A stretch of 64,000 nucleotides of DNA from Spirometra erinaceieuropaei (lineage: Eukaryota; Platyhelminthes; Cestoda; Diphyllobothriidea; Diphyllobothriidae), in assembly GCA_902702965.1 (NCBI GenBank), contig CACRXP010000015.1, positions 2,387,448-2,451,447 on the forward strand. The letters are read 5' to 3'. Shown piece after piece: positions 54,601 through 64,000 of the stretch. Positions within the stretch are counted from its first letter, which is position 1; each line of letters opens with the position of its first letter. The notes beneath the pieces were generated by a model. It had not been told where the DNA came from. It ran no database searches and worked only from the letters and a program-made list of their open reading frames with translations. A program made the position numbers and the translations under genes.

Positions 54601-57600
54601 CGAGCGACTATGACACAAGTAAGACAGTTAAAGAATGGTTATAACCAAAAAAGTCGAAAAAATGATGCAGAATCAAATAAAGTAGAACAGGCGTCTATGT
54701 ATGGAAGAAGTTCGGTTGTAGTCCTTTAAAGTGGCGCTTATTTTCAGTACAGTGGAGCTCGTAAACGAGCAATGGTCTTTAAAAGTCAACAGATATATAC
54801 TCTTTCCTGGAGGGTGGTATGCGCCAAAAACACAAAGTGACAGACAAAAAAAGAAGGTATATTGGTTCCCGAACCCCTGGTAAATTAGTTTGGATTTTTG
54901 GACTAGATGAACCAGAAAGCCCATAAAAACACAGCAAATGATTCAGATATGGATCTCTAATTTCGTTTCCATCAAATATCTGCGATTCGTCCCTTTACTC
55001 ATATCAGTAAAAATCTTTAATCACATCCTGAAGTGTAAACAGTCTTTCGAAAGCATTTTATGCTTAATTTGCCCATGATGCCCGGGCAGCTAGCTAATAA
55101 AATAAGGATACGATAAAAAGCAAAAAGCGACTCAGGGATAATATAGAAAGTTTACTGCGTCGCGCGACAATACAAAGTTGATTAGTAATGCAGCAAAGAT
55201 CGAGGAAGACTTAGTCTCCTACAAAGTCCTTAGAATTTTTGACAGAACAAATTGGTGGGATTTTAAAATGGGTCATTGAACCAAATGTTTTCTCAAGATC
55301 TACGGGAAAACTTATCATGTCCCCTTTTCGCTGACGCAGAGGATGAATGCTGTAACGTACATAGTGTGGCAGCACGAACGCCATTTTCAGCGAATCTCTC
55401 CAAGTCTTGTAGAAAAAGGCCGTTAATAAAAGAAATGCTTGCCAAAGTAGGCATAAATTCTTCTCATACTGATTTCCTCACAGCAATCGGTCAGCAAGTT
55501 ACGACTTAGATGCGAATAAAACAACACCATTAAAAACCCCATTTCTTGGTGAAGGTGCTAGGGCCCGGAATGGCGCGTATGGCATTCATGGAAAACTTCA
55601 GTACATAGTTGAGTTCCACTGACTGACATCATTTCTGCCGAATAAATCTGGAATTAATTGTTACAGTGGTCTCACTTTTCCAAATGAACTTAGAATGAAC
55701 CCCATGTAACACTGAAGTATTAGGAACTTGATGCAAATCAAACTTCTTAGTTTGATGCGAAGTACATTAGACGTCTATTAACTGTGGATGGAACGTACAG
55801 CGGTCGACTTCTCCTGAAGATCCAATTCTCCTTGCAATCTTGACACAGCGGCAAGCAATTCTTCCCTTTCTGGTAGATGCTTTTCGAAGGCAAGTCCGCG
55901 CAAATGCTGAAGCTCGTCTTCTGCTTTTTGTCGGGCGAGTTCAGCCTCCTGTCGAGCCTTATTTGTTCTCATGAATATTTCTTTAAGACGTCGCAGCTGT
56001 TCACGATATATACGTATTTCCTCCATCTGGCTGTTCATTAGCGAAGGTAACTTGGCATTTTTCCCATCGAGCTAAAACATTCAGAATTGCTTTGGAACAT
56101 CATTTTAGGGGTTACTTGAAAGAAAACACAGACGCAAAACCTGTATACATAAAAATGCATTAGCAGAGTATTTCCAAAAACTACATCTAAGGAATTCAAA
56201 TGGTCGACAGCTAACCACGCACACCTGCCAGTAAGAGACGCAAAAAGTTAAATTGAATTGGACTCGGGTGATTTTGTGTTTACCTAGGAAAGAAGCGTGC
56301 TAAATGCACATAAATGGAGTCGGATTTCTCTCCGAGATGTTGTCGGCCGGACTCGATACATCAACTCCAAAATGTAGACTGAGAGAACAAAAACCCCCAT
56401 GCTGAAAATTGTCACAAGGAAAGAAGCTATTTCTCCAACAGAAGACGGCCGATATTTAAACTAAAAGACTATCTAGAACATTGGCTATAAGAAGCAGGCA
56501 CACATGGAGACATGGCGCACTAATTCATTGGCCTTCTGGTCTTAACTATAACAAAGGTCTATAACTGAAAATATAAGTGACGGTGTTTTACTTTTTGTTG
56601 CTGTCAATTAACATCGTACGTATTCTTAAGAATAGAAGTCCTTGGTAAACTCTTAAGAAAATGCGGCAAAGTGGAAGATTGCCAAAGAAAGTGACACACG
56701 CGAAGGACTTATCACATGGATGTAAAATGAGTGAGCCTAATTTCCACTTATCGGACGAAACAAATCTCAGCTAAAATAAATAAAATATATTCCGTCGCGA
56801 GCAAGCCTTTGGTAGGAAATGCATACGACTGAATCTAAAACAGAGACTTTCACAAATTCCAAAATAGACACAGAAATAATCGAATCCAATTGATGCAACC
56901 GGGAGAGAATCATGATCTGAACTGTTAATTGGAAACCAGAAGGACACTATTCAACAATCGTTAGACTAGATAAAGAACAAATATACGTATTCCATTTATT
57001 TGATCTCAAAAACCTTCCAAAACAATTCAAACGTTTGCTGAGTGAATACGTTGGAGGCGTAATGAATTTTGGTATTTTGGAGGTTTACAGGTCCTCTATG
57101 ACGAATGCGCCGGGGTGTAGTAGAATGTTATAGTCTAAATAAGTATTACAGGAACCATAATTCCAATGTTGGTAAGGGTTTACTCAAATATATAATAAAG
57201 TTCTTTGATGGTAACCTCTAGTATAACGTGATTCTGCTCACATTCTTTGTGATTCTGATTCTGGTAGGTTTGCAATATTTATGAAGAAATCAGTTCAGGG
57301 ACGCATAGTTACTCTATTCCTAAATGTAAGTTTATTGACGCAATTAAGCTGCAAAGGGATATCTCAAGAGTATGGAAATGATACTTCTACTTTCGGAAGT
57401 CTTAATAGAAGAACGATAGATGATGACTGCTAAAGAAGTCTGACGTCATCTTTGGTAATTTGTACCCAAAGTTTCAGGAGAATGCTGAGAAGACAAATTA
57501 ATATTATAACAAACTTGATGGTTTAGGTCGAACAAACATATTAAGGTGTCCTTCAAACTTGTATACAGAGTTCTGAGTGAAAAGGGGTTTGTTGGATGCT

Positions 57601-59324
57601 GTTAGAAGCAAATGATTCAGAAAATATTAGAAAGCACCGAAGTAAAAATTCGCAAACTCCCAATCAAACACTTTTGCTCTTCGGGTCACAGTCCTTAACT
57701 TAAAATATACTACCAACTGCCTGTCGACAGTTACTGAATATTACGCGGTTTCCCGCTGTGGCTGATGAACTTTGGCCCAAATATTCATACATTAACATTT
57801 TGGTCTGTGCCTATGGACCTAGAATATACTGATTAATTTAAAGTTTGCAGTAAATTTATGAGGAAATTGGAAAGTAACAGTTTCTAAATTGAAATATTCC
57901 CCAGAAAACAAACAAGGAATACTGATATGCGCGTTGATGAGCCGAACCCCTCGTAAATGTGTCATGCAGCGGCAGCATATCGGATAAACACGCATGTATA
58001 GGTTTTGGACTAGTATCTGTGCTGTTAGTATGGTATCCCCTTGCCCTAAAACACCCCTTTACTATTGTAAAAGTAAAAAAATTAAAAAACCTTGGCCATT
58101 TTTGAATGTACTCTTGACCCACCAACCAAATAGATGAAGATTGCAAGAATAGGTGAGTTATGAAAGGTAAAAGTAATATCATTTACTTGTGCACAATGGA
58201 AAAAGTGTAATTTACAAGTTTCGCACCTCGTACCGATGATAAAGTTAAAAAAGTAGCAAATGCCACGTAACTCTCCTCAAACACTCCTATTAACGCTGAT
58301 TTCTAAATAAACAACAAATTATTTAGTTCATTTTTTAAATCTCAGACTTGATTTAAATACCCGGGAGTACCAACACCTTTAGGCAAACACCCAATTGATC
58401 AGTGATTTTGTTTGGAATTGTAGGCAAATTTTAAACGTTGGATTGTTTGCAATTAGCCAACATCAATTGTTCTTGGGTGTCTGATAAGAACTGCAAAAAT
58501 TTGGGCAGTTCTGATCTATATGCAAGGCTGATTAACACAGGGAGTGTTTGTGTCATACATGTGAGTCAAAACCGTACTTTGCTACGTGAAATTGCTTTAC
58601 TGTGGGTGTGTGACTGTCCACTTGTTGCGACATGGGCATTTAACCTATTTATCCTATTTCTTCTTACCTAAATCGAAATTTATATGCCCCACTTTTCATA
58701 GATGGCAGACCACGGTAAAACTCTTATTTACATACGACTTATATGATTTGGTTTTAAATCAATAAGACTGGACATCTCGGCCATTATTACGAGCGCCTAT
58801 TTGTTAAATGGCTTGTCGGATAAAATAAGTGAGAAGTGGGACCCTCACTAACTACTGTTCAGACTGACATTGTGTTTCAGATAAAATTCCAAGACTAGAT
58901 GCAAGGAATGAGAATACGTTGTCGGCAATCAAACATAGTAACAAATGATGGAAGAAAAACAGACCTTCTCAATTATTGCTGCTTGCATTTGCGCCTGCTC
59001 ACGAAGAAAACGATTATCTTCCATTACCACAGCCATCTTCCGGCGTAGCTCGTCGATTTCACATTGTTGATCGCACATAGTTCTGTGCTTCGCGCTGAGG
59101 ATCCGCTGCATTAATTCATTAGCTCGGCGCCTGTCTTCTCTAAGACAAGATGCTTTCCAGTCGTTTTGCAACTGCTTTTTTTTCTTCTTGGTTCTAGCTA
59201 GAGAAAAACTCTGAAAGAAGCCGTTCTTACACGAAACCTCAGGAGCGTTGTCATATGTTGTTTCCTTGTCTGAAGTTCCCATTTCGCATGAAATTTCTGT
59301 GACTTTTGCAGCTCCGAAATTCAT
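42469..59324 (-). CDS. LCA5: Lebercilin-like ciliary protein (10 exons, 840 aa)
   Basis: Coiled-coil protein of the ciliary axoneme and basal body, associated with microtubules and intraflagellar transport in vertebrates. Exons on the minus strand: 59324-58965, 56071-55799, 54607-54470, 53597-53340, 53202-53046, 50023-49852, 47156-46763, 43463-43056, 42929-42744, 42645-42469. Lengths sum to 2523 nt and all phases agree. The lebercilin domain (about residues 70-257) shows RRANELMQRILSAKHRTM, KLPSLMNSQMEEIRIYREQL, FEKHLPEREELLAAVSRLQ and SLEKYIANLEKNQ, collinear with vertebrate lebercilin (ELPQLIARHNNEIRTLRELL; NLAEREELTHKL; SLEKQL). The rest is basic, Ser/Pro-rich and probably disordered. An in-frame TAA precedes the ATG. 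Vertebrate LCA5 is about 700 aa; the paralogue LCA5L is an alternative name. Exons 9-10 are the least certain. Confidence 0.83.
42744..42929 (-). CDS. LCA5: LCA5-like exon 9
   Basis: Acceptor TATCATTTCTTAG, donor GTAAGT at 42743; 62 codons, phase 0. RMLAEKKAQESSEAERLKTP and a Ser/Pro/Lys stretch (SNSPSKTGSPSK). Confidence 0.72.
43056..43463 (-). CDS. LCA5: LCA5-like exon 8
   Basis: Acceptor CTGCAATCTTCAG, donor GTAATG at 43055; 136 codons. LISNLIREMCYKELMEKQTL, then Pro/Ser-rich and Lys/Arg-rich (RIKRSGLKRKAQLPARRLL). Confidence 0.78.
44145..44850. repeat. SINE family A cluster: inverted pair plus a third copy
   Basis: Minus-sense copy 44345-44145 (GACAAAGACAAGGGAGTCTG at its 3' edge), + sense copy 44350-44545 (head GCCCGTGGTTCAATAGTCAA, B-box region AACAGGTCGCGGGACC, end CCCTTGTCTTTGTCGGGAAT), and + sense copy 44685-44845 (head CGATGGCTCAGAAACTAGGG, GGTCGCGAGTCC, end GTCATTCCAGTCTCC). 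In the intron between LCA5 exons 7 and 8. Confidence 0.65.
45289..45560 (+). repeat. RTE zinc-finger tail remnant
   Basis: At 45478-45540 the frame reads CPHCHRTFSRNMGLLGHIRTY: a C2H2 finger with only the last His changed to Tyr. It is preceded by the linker equivalent SGAPTNTRHIRPN. LCA5 intron 7. Confidence 0.55.
46065..46245 (-). repeat. RTE 5'-region fragment
   Basis: Minus strand: GACATTTTAACCGTCATGAC, CACGGTGACCTGTGCATGAT, TTGATAGTGATAATGGACTTTC: same order as other RTE 5' fragments. LCA5 intron 7. Confidence 0.5.
46763..47156 (-). CDS. LCA5: LCA5-like exon 7
   Basis: Acceptor CACTTCCTAAAG, donor GTATTC at 46762; NVEGKLVDITVPTGKDQDET then a short helix YELLRANEKLARLVAEAKMH and Thr/Ser/Val-rich sequence. 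Confidence 0.8.
47365..47505 (-). repeat. Degenerate telomere-like (GGTTAG) patch
   Basis: G-rich strand on +: ATGGTTAGGGCTACTGTTAA, CAGGGTTAGGTTTATGG, GTTAGGGCAAGTGTTAAG. Opposite orientation to the patches at 18.6 and 42.3 kb. Lies between LCA5 exons 6 and 7. Confidence 0.45.
47510..47585 (+). repeat. tRNA-like SINE head
   Basis: CCTGTGGTCTAGCGTGGGG (A-box-like) and CCTGGTCCGAATCCTGGGG (B-box-like) at tRNA spacing. No full cloverleaf recognised. Confidence 0.3.
47700..49850. other. LCA5 intron 6 body, nothing recognised
   Basis: AT-richer sequence without a clear gene or element of the families above. Overlapping short ORFs at 47786-48121 lack motifs. Confidence 0.35.
49852..50023 (-). 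CDS. LCA5: LCA5-like exon 6
   Basis: Acceptor GGGGTTTTAG, donor GTAACT at 49851; RPRSALKRPQTSMGSVILAT. Starts with 2 nt completing the previous codon and ends in phase 2. Confidence 0.78.
50060..52080. other. LCA5 intron 5, mostly featureless
   Basis: No gene. A diverged unit of the 41.1 kb tandem repeat lies at about 51880-52050 (TAAGTCTATATAGGCATTCA, TGGTTCTCAGGGTGGTTTG). Short ORFs on the minus strand at 51012-51290 are hydrophobic and unrecognised. Confidence 0.35.
52085..52230 (+). repeat. Penelope 3'-tail with mutated hammerhead motif
   Basis: CTGATGA at 52117-52123, stem II GGGTTC/GAATCC fully paired, then GAAACGCAGG: the U of the GUC cleavage triplet is deleted. Tail continues with CCTCTTGTTCCAGCCATCGC. 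LCA5 intron 5. Confidence 0.65.
53046..53202 (-). CDS. LCA5: LCA5-like exon 5
   Basis: Acceptor TTTCATTTTAG, donor GTAGGC at 53045; 52 codons plus 1 nt. Basic, Ser/Thr-rich (SLKEAIRPSSRTKTPEARSQ). Its end phase matches exon 6. Confidence 0.75.
53340..53597 (-). CDS. LCA5: LCA5-like exon 4
   Basis: Acceptor TTTTTTATTTAG, donor GTAATC at 53339; residues 258-343, EKQKVIDAQQMHMNRTAKHH then Ser/Pro/Lys-rich sequence. Confidence 0.8.
54470..54607 (-). CDS. LCA5: LCA5-like exon 3 (coiled coil end)
   Basis: Acceptor TTGTGTCATAG, donor GTTTGC at 54469; residues 212-257, SLEKYIANLEKNQRCERNRL and SKLSESVRELQLSLQ. A longer ORF in another frame here is a shadow. Confidence 0.85.
55799..56071 (-). CDS. 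LCA5: LCA5-like exon 2 (core coiled coil)
   Basis: Acceptor GAATGTTTTAG, donor GTACGT at 55798. Residues 121-211, entirely coiled coil; PEREELLAAVSRLQGELD is the best-conserved lebercilin segment. Confidence 0.9.
56072..58964. other. LCA5 intron 1, nothing recognised
   Basis: AT-rich; no element of the families listed and no convincing ORF. The hydrophobic ORF at 58438-58671 (+) has no family features. Confidence 0.4.
58965..59324 (-). CDS. LCA5: LCA5-like exon 1
   Basis: ATG at 59324 with in-frame TAA 9 nt upstream; residues 1-120. Lys run KKKKK, then coiled coil beginning RRANELMQRILSAK and CEIDELRRKMAVVMEDNRFL. Donor AAG/GTCTGT at 58964, weak but phase-consistent. Confidence 0.85.
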
Positions 59325-62300
59325 TTTTATTTAACGGCGGCCACCGAGCGATAATATGATGAGGTCACAGAAACCGAAAGGAAACTCAAACTGCCTCCAC
59401 CTTCAATATCTATAGGTTTTTAAATAGAATAAACAAACGAACGATCGTTTGCATAACACGTCGCAAATAGTTGTATAAACTAACATGAATAAATGTTGAA
59501 AAGTGAGACCTAAGGAAATTTTTTATCTTGCAGAGTTAAAATATTGTTCACGGAAGGTTGGTTTGTGTTTACATACAAGTGCTTAGTAAAGTTTCCATTT
59601 CTAGTTCACGTATGTTATTATTCGAGAATTTCCAAAGCTCTAAATGTTACGCTCCCCCTCTGAGATACTCTGTGTTGGCGTGACTCCCAGTAATCATAAT
59701 TTTAATTAACGACCTAGAGCGAACTTTAGTGGATACAACTAAGGTGTTTAACAACGGAAACTGAGCAGGTTAAGCGGAAAAATAATTGAGCAGTTTTTAA
59801 AAAGACCAAACTATATTAAGAAAAAACAAGAAGCTAACATGCATTTGTATAATCGAATAGCACTTTCGGTTTTTTATTGCACAGAATGTGATTCGCCCTC
59901 CCTCCCAATGTGTACAGTGGTGCCTTGCACCTTCATTTGCATGGTCGAGCATTTGTCCAATGCATCTCTCAGTTCCATTTTACACCAAAAGTTTGGCATA
60001 CAAGAAGCATTAAAATGAGCGGATTTGGGCGAGGAGCTGGAGAAAGTTGGTTTGCACTTAAACGAGAGAAGCATATATACAACCTCTAACTCCTCACGTA
60101 GCAGGCATCACTCGGGTGGGCATCTGAAGCTTATGGCGGCGGAAGCGCTGTAATGATTGTGCATGCTGTCTGACCATCAGTTCTGCGCAGGATTACATTA
60201 GTCTGTCAGGTTGCATCCTAATAGCTTCGCACCCTGTTTAGCTGTTGTAATGGTGGACCAAAAACTAAATACATGCGGGACCGAGCCGACTCCATTTTAT
60301 CTTTTACATATACTCGTGGCTGACAATATTAAACTAACTAGGCAGGCGTTTGAACGCACCGGCCGTCATATCGTGCTGCTGTTGTCGGACGTACGTTATA
60401 CACGCCTTGAATATCATTAAGATCATCCTTATTTATTGATGAAGACTATCCTTCAGTCTCTGGATACCCAACGGCACTGTGTACGGAAAAACTAAGTGTC
60501 CAATTTAATCCGGCTTTGTCGAGTGAGATTCGGATTCTCAACTTGGAATTCAAAATGTTTTACAACGAAAAATTCGGGAAATAAATCATAAAACATGCAC
60601 AAGAAACACGAGGAAAGTTCTCAAATAAGCAAACGTCTCCAAGTGTCCTCAGCATTGTAGGAAAAATATCCAAAGGCTCATGCAAAGAACGTTAGCCAGT
60701 CTACGGATACGAAGCTGCAGAGACAGTGTCCGTATAATGTGGGCATTAATAAAAAAAATGGGATTCATTCTCTTATCCTTTTGGTCCATTTTAGTCATCA
60801 GTGGGGAGGGCAACCCACGATTCCGTAGACCTTTTGGAGGAGACAATCTGCACATTATGCAGTTCAATATAGTTTAAATATATTTATGGGTGATAGGAAA
60901 CGCCTTTAAAGACCCTATTGACAAACGTGCATACAATATTCAACTCCGAATAGACATGTTACTACAAAGTTCCAAGTAAAACTTAAGAATTGCATAATCT
61001 CGCCTTTAAAAATGTGGCGTTGCAATCCGGGCACCCTTTGTCGTGGATGATAATGTCAAATACGAAATTGAAATAATCCACATTAGCAGTATGCGCATGC
61101 AAGGCGTTGGTGGTGTATAAGAGAGCTGTCTTGTCCAGTAAAATGTTATTTGCAACTAAATAAACATGTGGTTTTTCGTCAAATTTCTCAGTTGAGTCCG
61201 CCATAATCACTTCCTCGAGAAGTTCGCTCCAGGCGCCGAGAACTCGCTACGAACTCGAGCACCTACGAACATCCAGGTGGGGTCGGGCACCTGGAAGTTT
61301 GAAGGAGTTCCCAATAAGGTTTGTTGATTTGGCCAAAACGGAGTAATCATCCAAGTGCATGGCCCAGTCCTGTTTCCTCACAGCCGGCAGGTCTGTACGA
61401 GAACTCCTCAAGTATGTCTGTACTTAAAAGGAAATAGGTTAAGCTCGTCAACTCCGCGTCTGAAAGATAAACCCTTGAGACCTTTTGAAATTTTGGTTGC
61501 CCTCCCTCGAACCCCAGTCAGCAACTTAGAAGCAATGGCTTTGGTTAAACATCAACAGAAGAAAGCAAGAATAAGAGACGGGTTTTTTCCATGAGAGGTC
61601 ACTTCGTTTGGTGGTCCAGGGGTCCCTGTGGTTACTGGCGACACCCCAAAGGGATGAGGCGAGCAGGACCTTCTGACGTTTCAACATTTACTAACTGACA
61701 CCCAAGAATCCGGTGAGGCAGTTGAAATACAAAAGATGTTTTGTTGGGACCTGTAGTTATAGGTAGTACAGAGGAAATGCGGCAAAAACCCCTGTAGGTC
61801 GTCTTGGGAAGCAAGCAGCAGGCAGATCTAATCTTGAAGGAGACATGATCGCTGGGACATTCTGCCATGCTGAAAAGCTGCTCGTCTCGCCCAATCCGTG
61901 TTTACTCGGGGCTCGTATGAAGCGCATTTCGGCCACGTTTTACTGTTGAGACATCTATGAAGAAACAGGATCTGCGGATACGTACAGGCTTCTCAAAGGG
62001 TGAAGGTTTCCCATCGTCGCACCAATCGGAAAGAATCGCGCCCAAATACATTGTTCATACCTTGCCACTCCTTTTTCATGACTGCTTCCTGGAACTCGTG
62101 TCTTCGGTTCTGTTGGCAGGTCCAGTTTTGTCTCGAAAATCCAGATTACGGTAATAACAAGTGTGGAGTATTTTTTCAGCCATACTACTCTTTCATCAAT
62201 CAAATGAAAAGGAGAATACGGATAACAGAGCAGGAAAGGCGTCAGAGCGAGGGAGAAATAAATCCGAAGACTGTAGACAACGAAGTCATAAAAACTGAAC

Positions 62301-62480
62301 GCAAATCTCCATGGAATCATCCAGTGAAATTAACGGTTGCCACACCAGTCATAAGTTCCATTGAACAGTTGTAAATTTGAAGACGGGCAGTGAACTGGAT
62401 ATGTCGGGAAAATACTCAGCAACTCCTGTCAGACGCAACGACCAGCAAACAATTTGCAGAGACCGAGAGAACCAAAAAAT
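59325..62480. other. Region upstream of LCA5-like gene
   Basis: No TATA box identified near 59324. Fragments of PLE tails occur (GAAGGAGACATGATCGCTGG at about 61838). A minus-strand open stretch ending ...GTTVHIGREGESHSVQ at 59874 is followed by AATAAA (minus) within 5 nt of its stop and could be a terminal exon, but it is unrecognised. Confidence 0.35.
60983..61204 (-). CDS. Small uncharacterised ORF (73 aa) upstream of LCA5-like gene
   Basis: Begins MADSTEKFDEKPHVYLVANN and ends CPDCNATFLKARLCNS. No transposon similarity, one CxxC pair, no signal peptide. An upstream in-frame Met gives 75 aa. It could be a first exon, since possible donors lie near its end. I do not recognise it and it may be non-coding. 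Confidence 0.25.
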   Translation of the reverse strand: MADSTEKFDEKPHVYLVANNILLDKTALLYTTNALHAHTANVDYFNFVFDIIIHDKGCPDCNATFLKARLCNS

Positions 62481-62483
62481 ATG

Positions 62484-62835
62484 ATAATGATGCACAAAAA
62501 TGTAAAGTCTCTTCAACAAAATGGATAAACTAAACGGACTGTAGCCCATTTGCAACCTGACTTCATAGGCTTAACTGAAACATGGTTGAATGAGCAGATA
62601 ACTGATGCAGAAGTCATTCTGGAGGGATTTTAATTTATCCGCATGAATCGGAATGGAAGTATGGGGTAAGGGAATCGCGATGCTCATACGGGACGGCATT
62701 AGCTACGTCACGGATGGGACTTCATCAAAAAAAGACACTGGCTGCGAACTCCTTAGTTGGAAATTGAAAGAAACCAATTCAACCGGACTTCCATATTGTG
62801 CTGGTATACAGACCCTGAGGACAGCGGAAGAATAG
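62484..62835 (+). pseudogene. LINE (CR1-like) endonuclease fragment
   Basis: AHLQPDFIGLTETWLNEQIT carries the TETW motif of APE-type endonucleases, preceded by NVKSLQ and followed, in another frame, by GKGIAMLIRDGISYV. Stops and frameshifts break it, and no RT follows before the PLE. Confidence 0.65.
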
Positions 62836-62935
62836 GAACAATGCCCTCGTCAAAGGGTTAAGACAGACCAGCCGTAAAATACACGCAATAATGCTTGGAG
62901 ATACAAGCGAAGATGCGAGTTCCAGGAACTAGTTG

Positions 62936-63110
62936 ATCAGAAGAAGAAGCAATCGCTGGAACAATGGCTTTATTCGCCTGACGTTTCGGATTCTCTCTTG
63001 AATCCATCATCAGAGACAGTTGCAGAAAGTGGTGGCTCGTGTACAGGAAGTCGCAGTATTTATAGGATGCGGTCGCCATGCTACCGCATACCCACAGCAA
63101 TTAACCGTGC
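62936..63110 (-). ncRNA. PLE 3' tail with hammerhead-like ribozyme
   Basis: Minus strand: GTCT then CTGATGA (63013-63007), extra T, perfect stem II GGATTC (loop AAGAGA) GAATCC, GAAACGTC (62987-62980), AGGC. Helix I GTCT/AGGC. It starts about 85 nt past the stop of the adjoining PLE ORF, tying the ribozyme to the element. Confidence 0.7.
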
Positions 63111-63119
63111 TTCCCTTAA

Positions 63120-64000
63120 TCAAGGATTGTTGCCCACTGGTGTGCTAATTGCTTGATGGCCGGCATGCAAGTTGTTCATTGCTGACATCTCATCACCCGT
63201 GTTGGATGCTGGCGTGATGATTGCTCGGCTATCTGGCTCACCGGCTTGCGCGCTCCTCGAGTGGTCAATTGCTTTGGCCAGTCTATGCCTCAGCACAGAA
63301 TACGGAGTGGGGATGTCGTCGCACTTGTTGATAGACTGAGGTCCCGTGAACCATGACTCAAGCAACTCGCGGCTCACGCGATTATTCCCTCTCGCGAGAA
63401 TTTCGGTCTCATCGAACTTGAATGTGTGGCCGGGTCCCGTCGAATGGGCCGCAACCTGAGAGTTGGCGTCATTTCTCCGTACAGCTGCCACGTGTTCGGC
63501 GATTCGCGTCCGGAGCAGTCTTCCAGTTTCTCCGACGTAGTTGCTTTGTCCGCAACTGCACCAGATCCGGTAAACGATTTCAGATGTTTCTTGCCGTGGC
63601 AGTGGGTCTTTTGGTCTCATCACTTGAGGCCTCATGGTGGCCTGCGGTCTGTGCGCAACTCCAACCCCAAGTGGTGCAAGAAGGCGACTAAAGGCCTCGG
63701 AGACGTTCTTGATGTACGGGATCGCTCGCCAGAATTTGGGGTCGGCGCGATTTTGTCGCTCGTCTCGGTTGCGCAGGCACCGGTTGACGAAGTTGCGCGG
63801 GTAACCATTTTCTCTGAAAACCCGTCGAAGATATTGGGATTCGGCAACCTTGTCTTCCGGTTCACTGCAGTGCGTCTCAACACGCCGAAATAGCGTTCTT
63901 ACGCAACTGCGTTTGTGGCTGATTGGGTGGTTACTGTTGAAAATCAGAAGTAGCGTCGTGTTCGTTGCTTTTCTGAACACTTTGGTCTTTAGGCCACCAC
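63120..64000 (-). mobile_element. Penelope-like element (GIY-YIG part), family 2, cut by window edge
   Basis: 286-codon uninterrupted frame (63980-63120), starting inside the RT C-terminus (FRKATNTTLLLIFNSNHPIS) and continuing with the linker (YLRRVFRENGYPRNFVNRCL) and an intact-looking GIY-YIG domain: EIVYRIWCSCGQSNYVGETG then RLLRTRIAEH and GHTFKFDETEIL. The RT core lies beyond the right edge. No stop or frameshift is visible, so this is the youngest-looking mobile element here. Confidence 0.88.

Noticed and set aside
60680..60877. ORF with GGDNLHIMQFN, considered as the start of a LINE endonuclease
   Set aside because: Too short, and the following sequence lacks endonuclease motifs; the clear endonuclease fragment is 1.6 kb downstream.

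Overview
The window is eukaryotic, intron-rich and full of transposon debris. No prokaryotic operon, CRISPR array or rRNA is seen. The mix of Penelope-like elements with GIY-YIG endonucleases, RTE elements with a C2H2 zinc-finger tail, CR1-like LINEs and tRNA-derived SINEs, together with a schistosome-type acetylcholine-gated chloride channel gene, suggests a parasitic flatworm, most likely a large-genome (diphyllobothriidean) tapeworm. The organism is an inference. All exon borders were read by hand from splice sites and reading phase.

Three host genes can be supported. (1) The last exons of PDSS2 (decaprenyl diphosphate synthase subunit 2, ubiquinone/rhodoquinone side chain) lie on the + strand at 329-7191. 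Their final intron is 5.8 kb long and filled by a CR1-like LINE and RTE pieces. (2) A complete eight-exon Cys-loop receptor gene lies on the + strand at 15416-33834; every splice phase agrees and it encodes 662 residues. It has a nicotinic-type ligand-binding domain with vicinal cysteines, but the Pro-Ala-Arg motif of anion channels before M2. It looks like an acetylcholine-gated chloride channel, with a most unusual Cys/His-rich M3-M4 loop (22 Cys in about 122 residues). (3) A complete ten-exon lebercilin (LCA5)-like ciliary gene lies on the - strand at 59324-42469, again fully in phase, with 840 residues. Genes 2 and 3 are convergent, separated by about 8.6 kb of repeats.

Repeats by region. 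1.4-5.9 kb: CR1 and RTE remnants. 7.4-9.1 kb: a Penelope-like element (PLE) with a hammerhead-like ribozyme just past its ORF. 9.4-14.3 kb: TA-flanked terminal-inverted-repeat elements. 16-17 kb: a Ty3/gypsy remnant. 18.2-18.9 kb: a decayed duplicate of receptor exon 2 beside a telomere-like patch. 20-32 kb: SINEs, RTE remnants, inverted PLE tails with a hammerhead motif and an orphan heat-shock-type promoter cluster. 37-42 kb: a second PLE holding the only assembly gap, RTE ends and a tandem repeat. 44-47.6 kb: an inverted SINE cluster and more RTE. 62.5-64 kb: a LINE endonuclease fragment and a third PLE cut by the window edge.

The items most worth follow-up are the metal-binding-like loop and hybrid cation/anion signature of the receptor, and the hammerhead motifs. 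The latter have a loopless, palindromic helix III (ACGU in one PLE family, AGCU in another), and one PLE tail breaks exactly at the predicted self-cleavage site.
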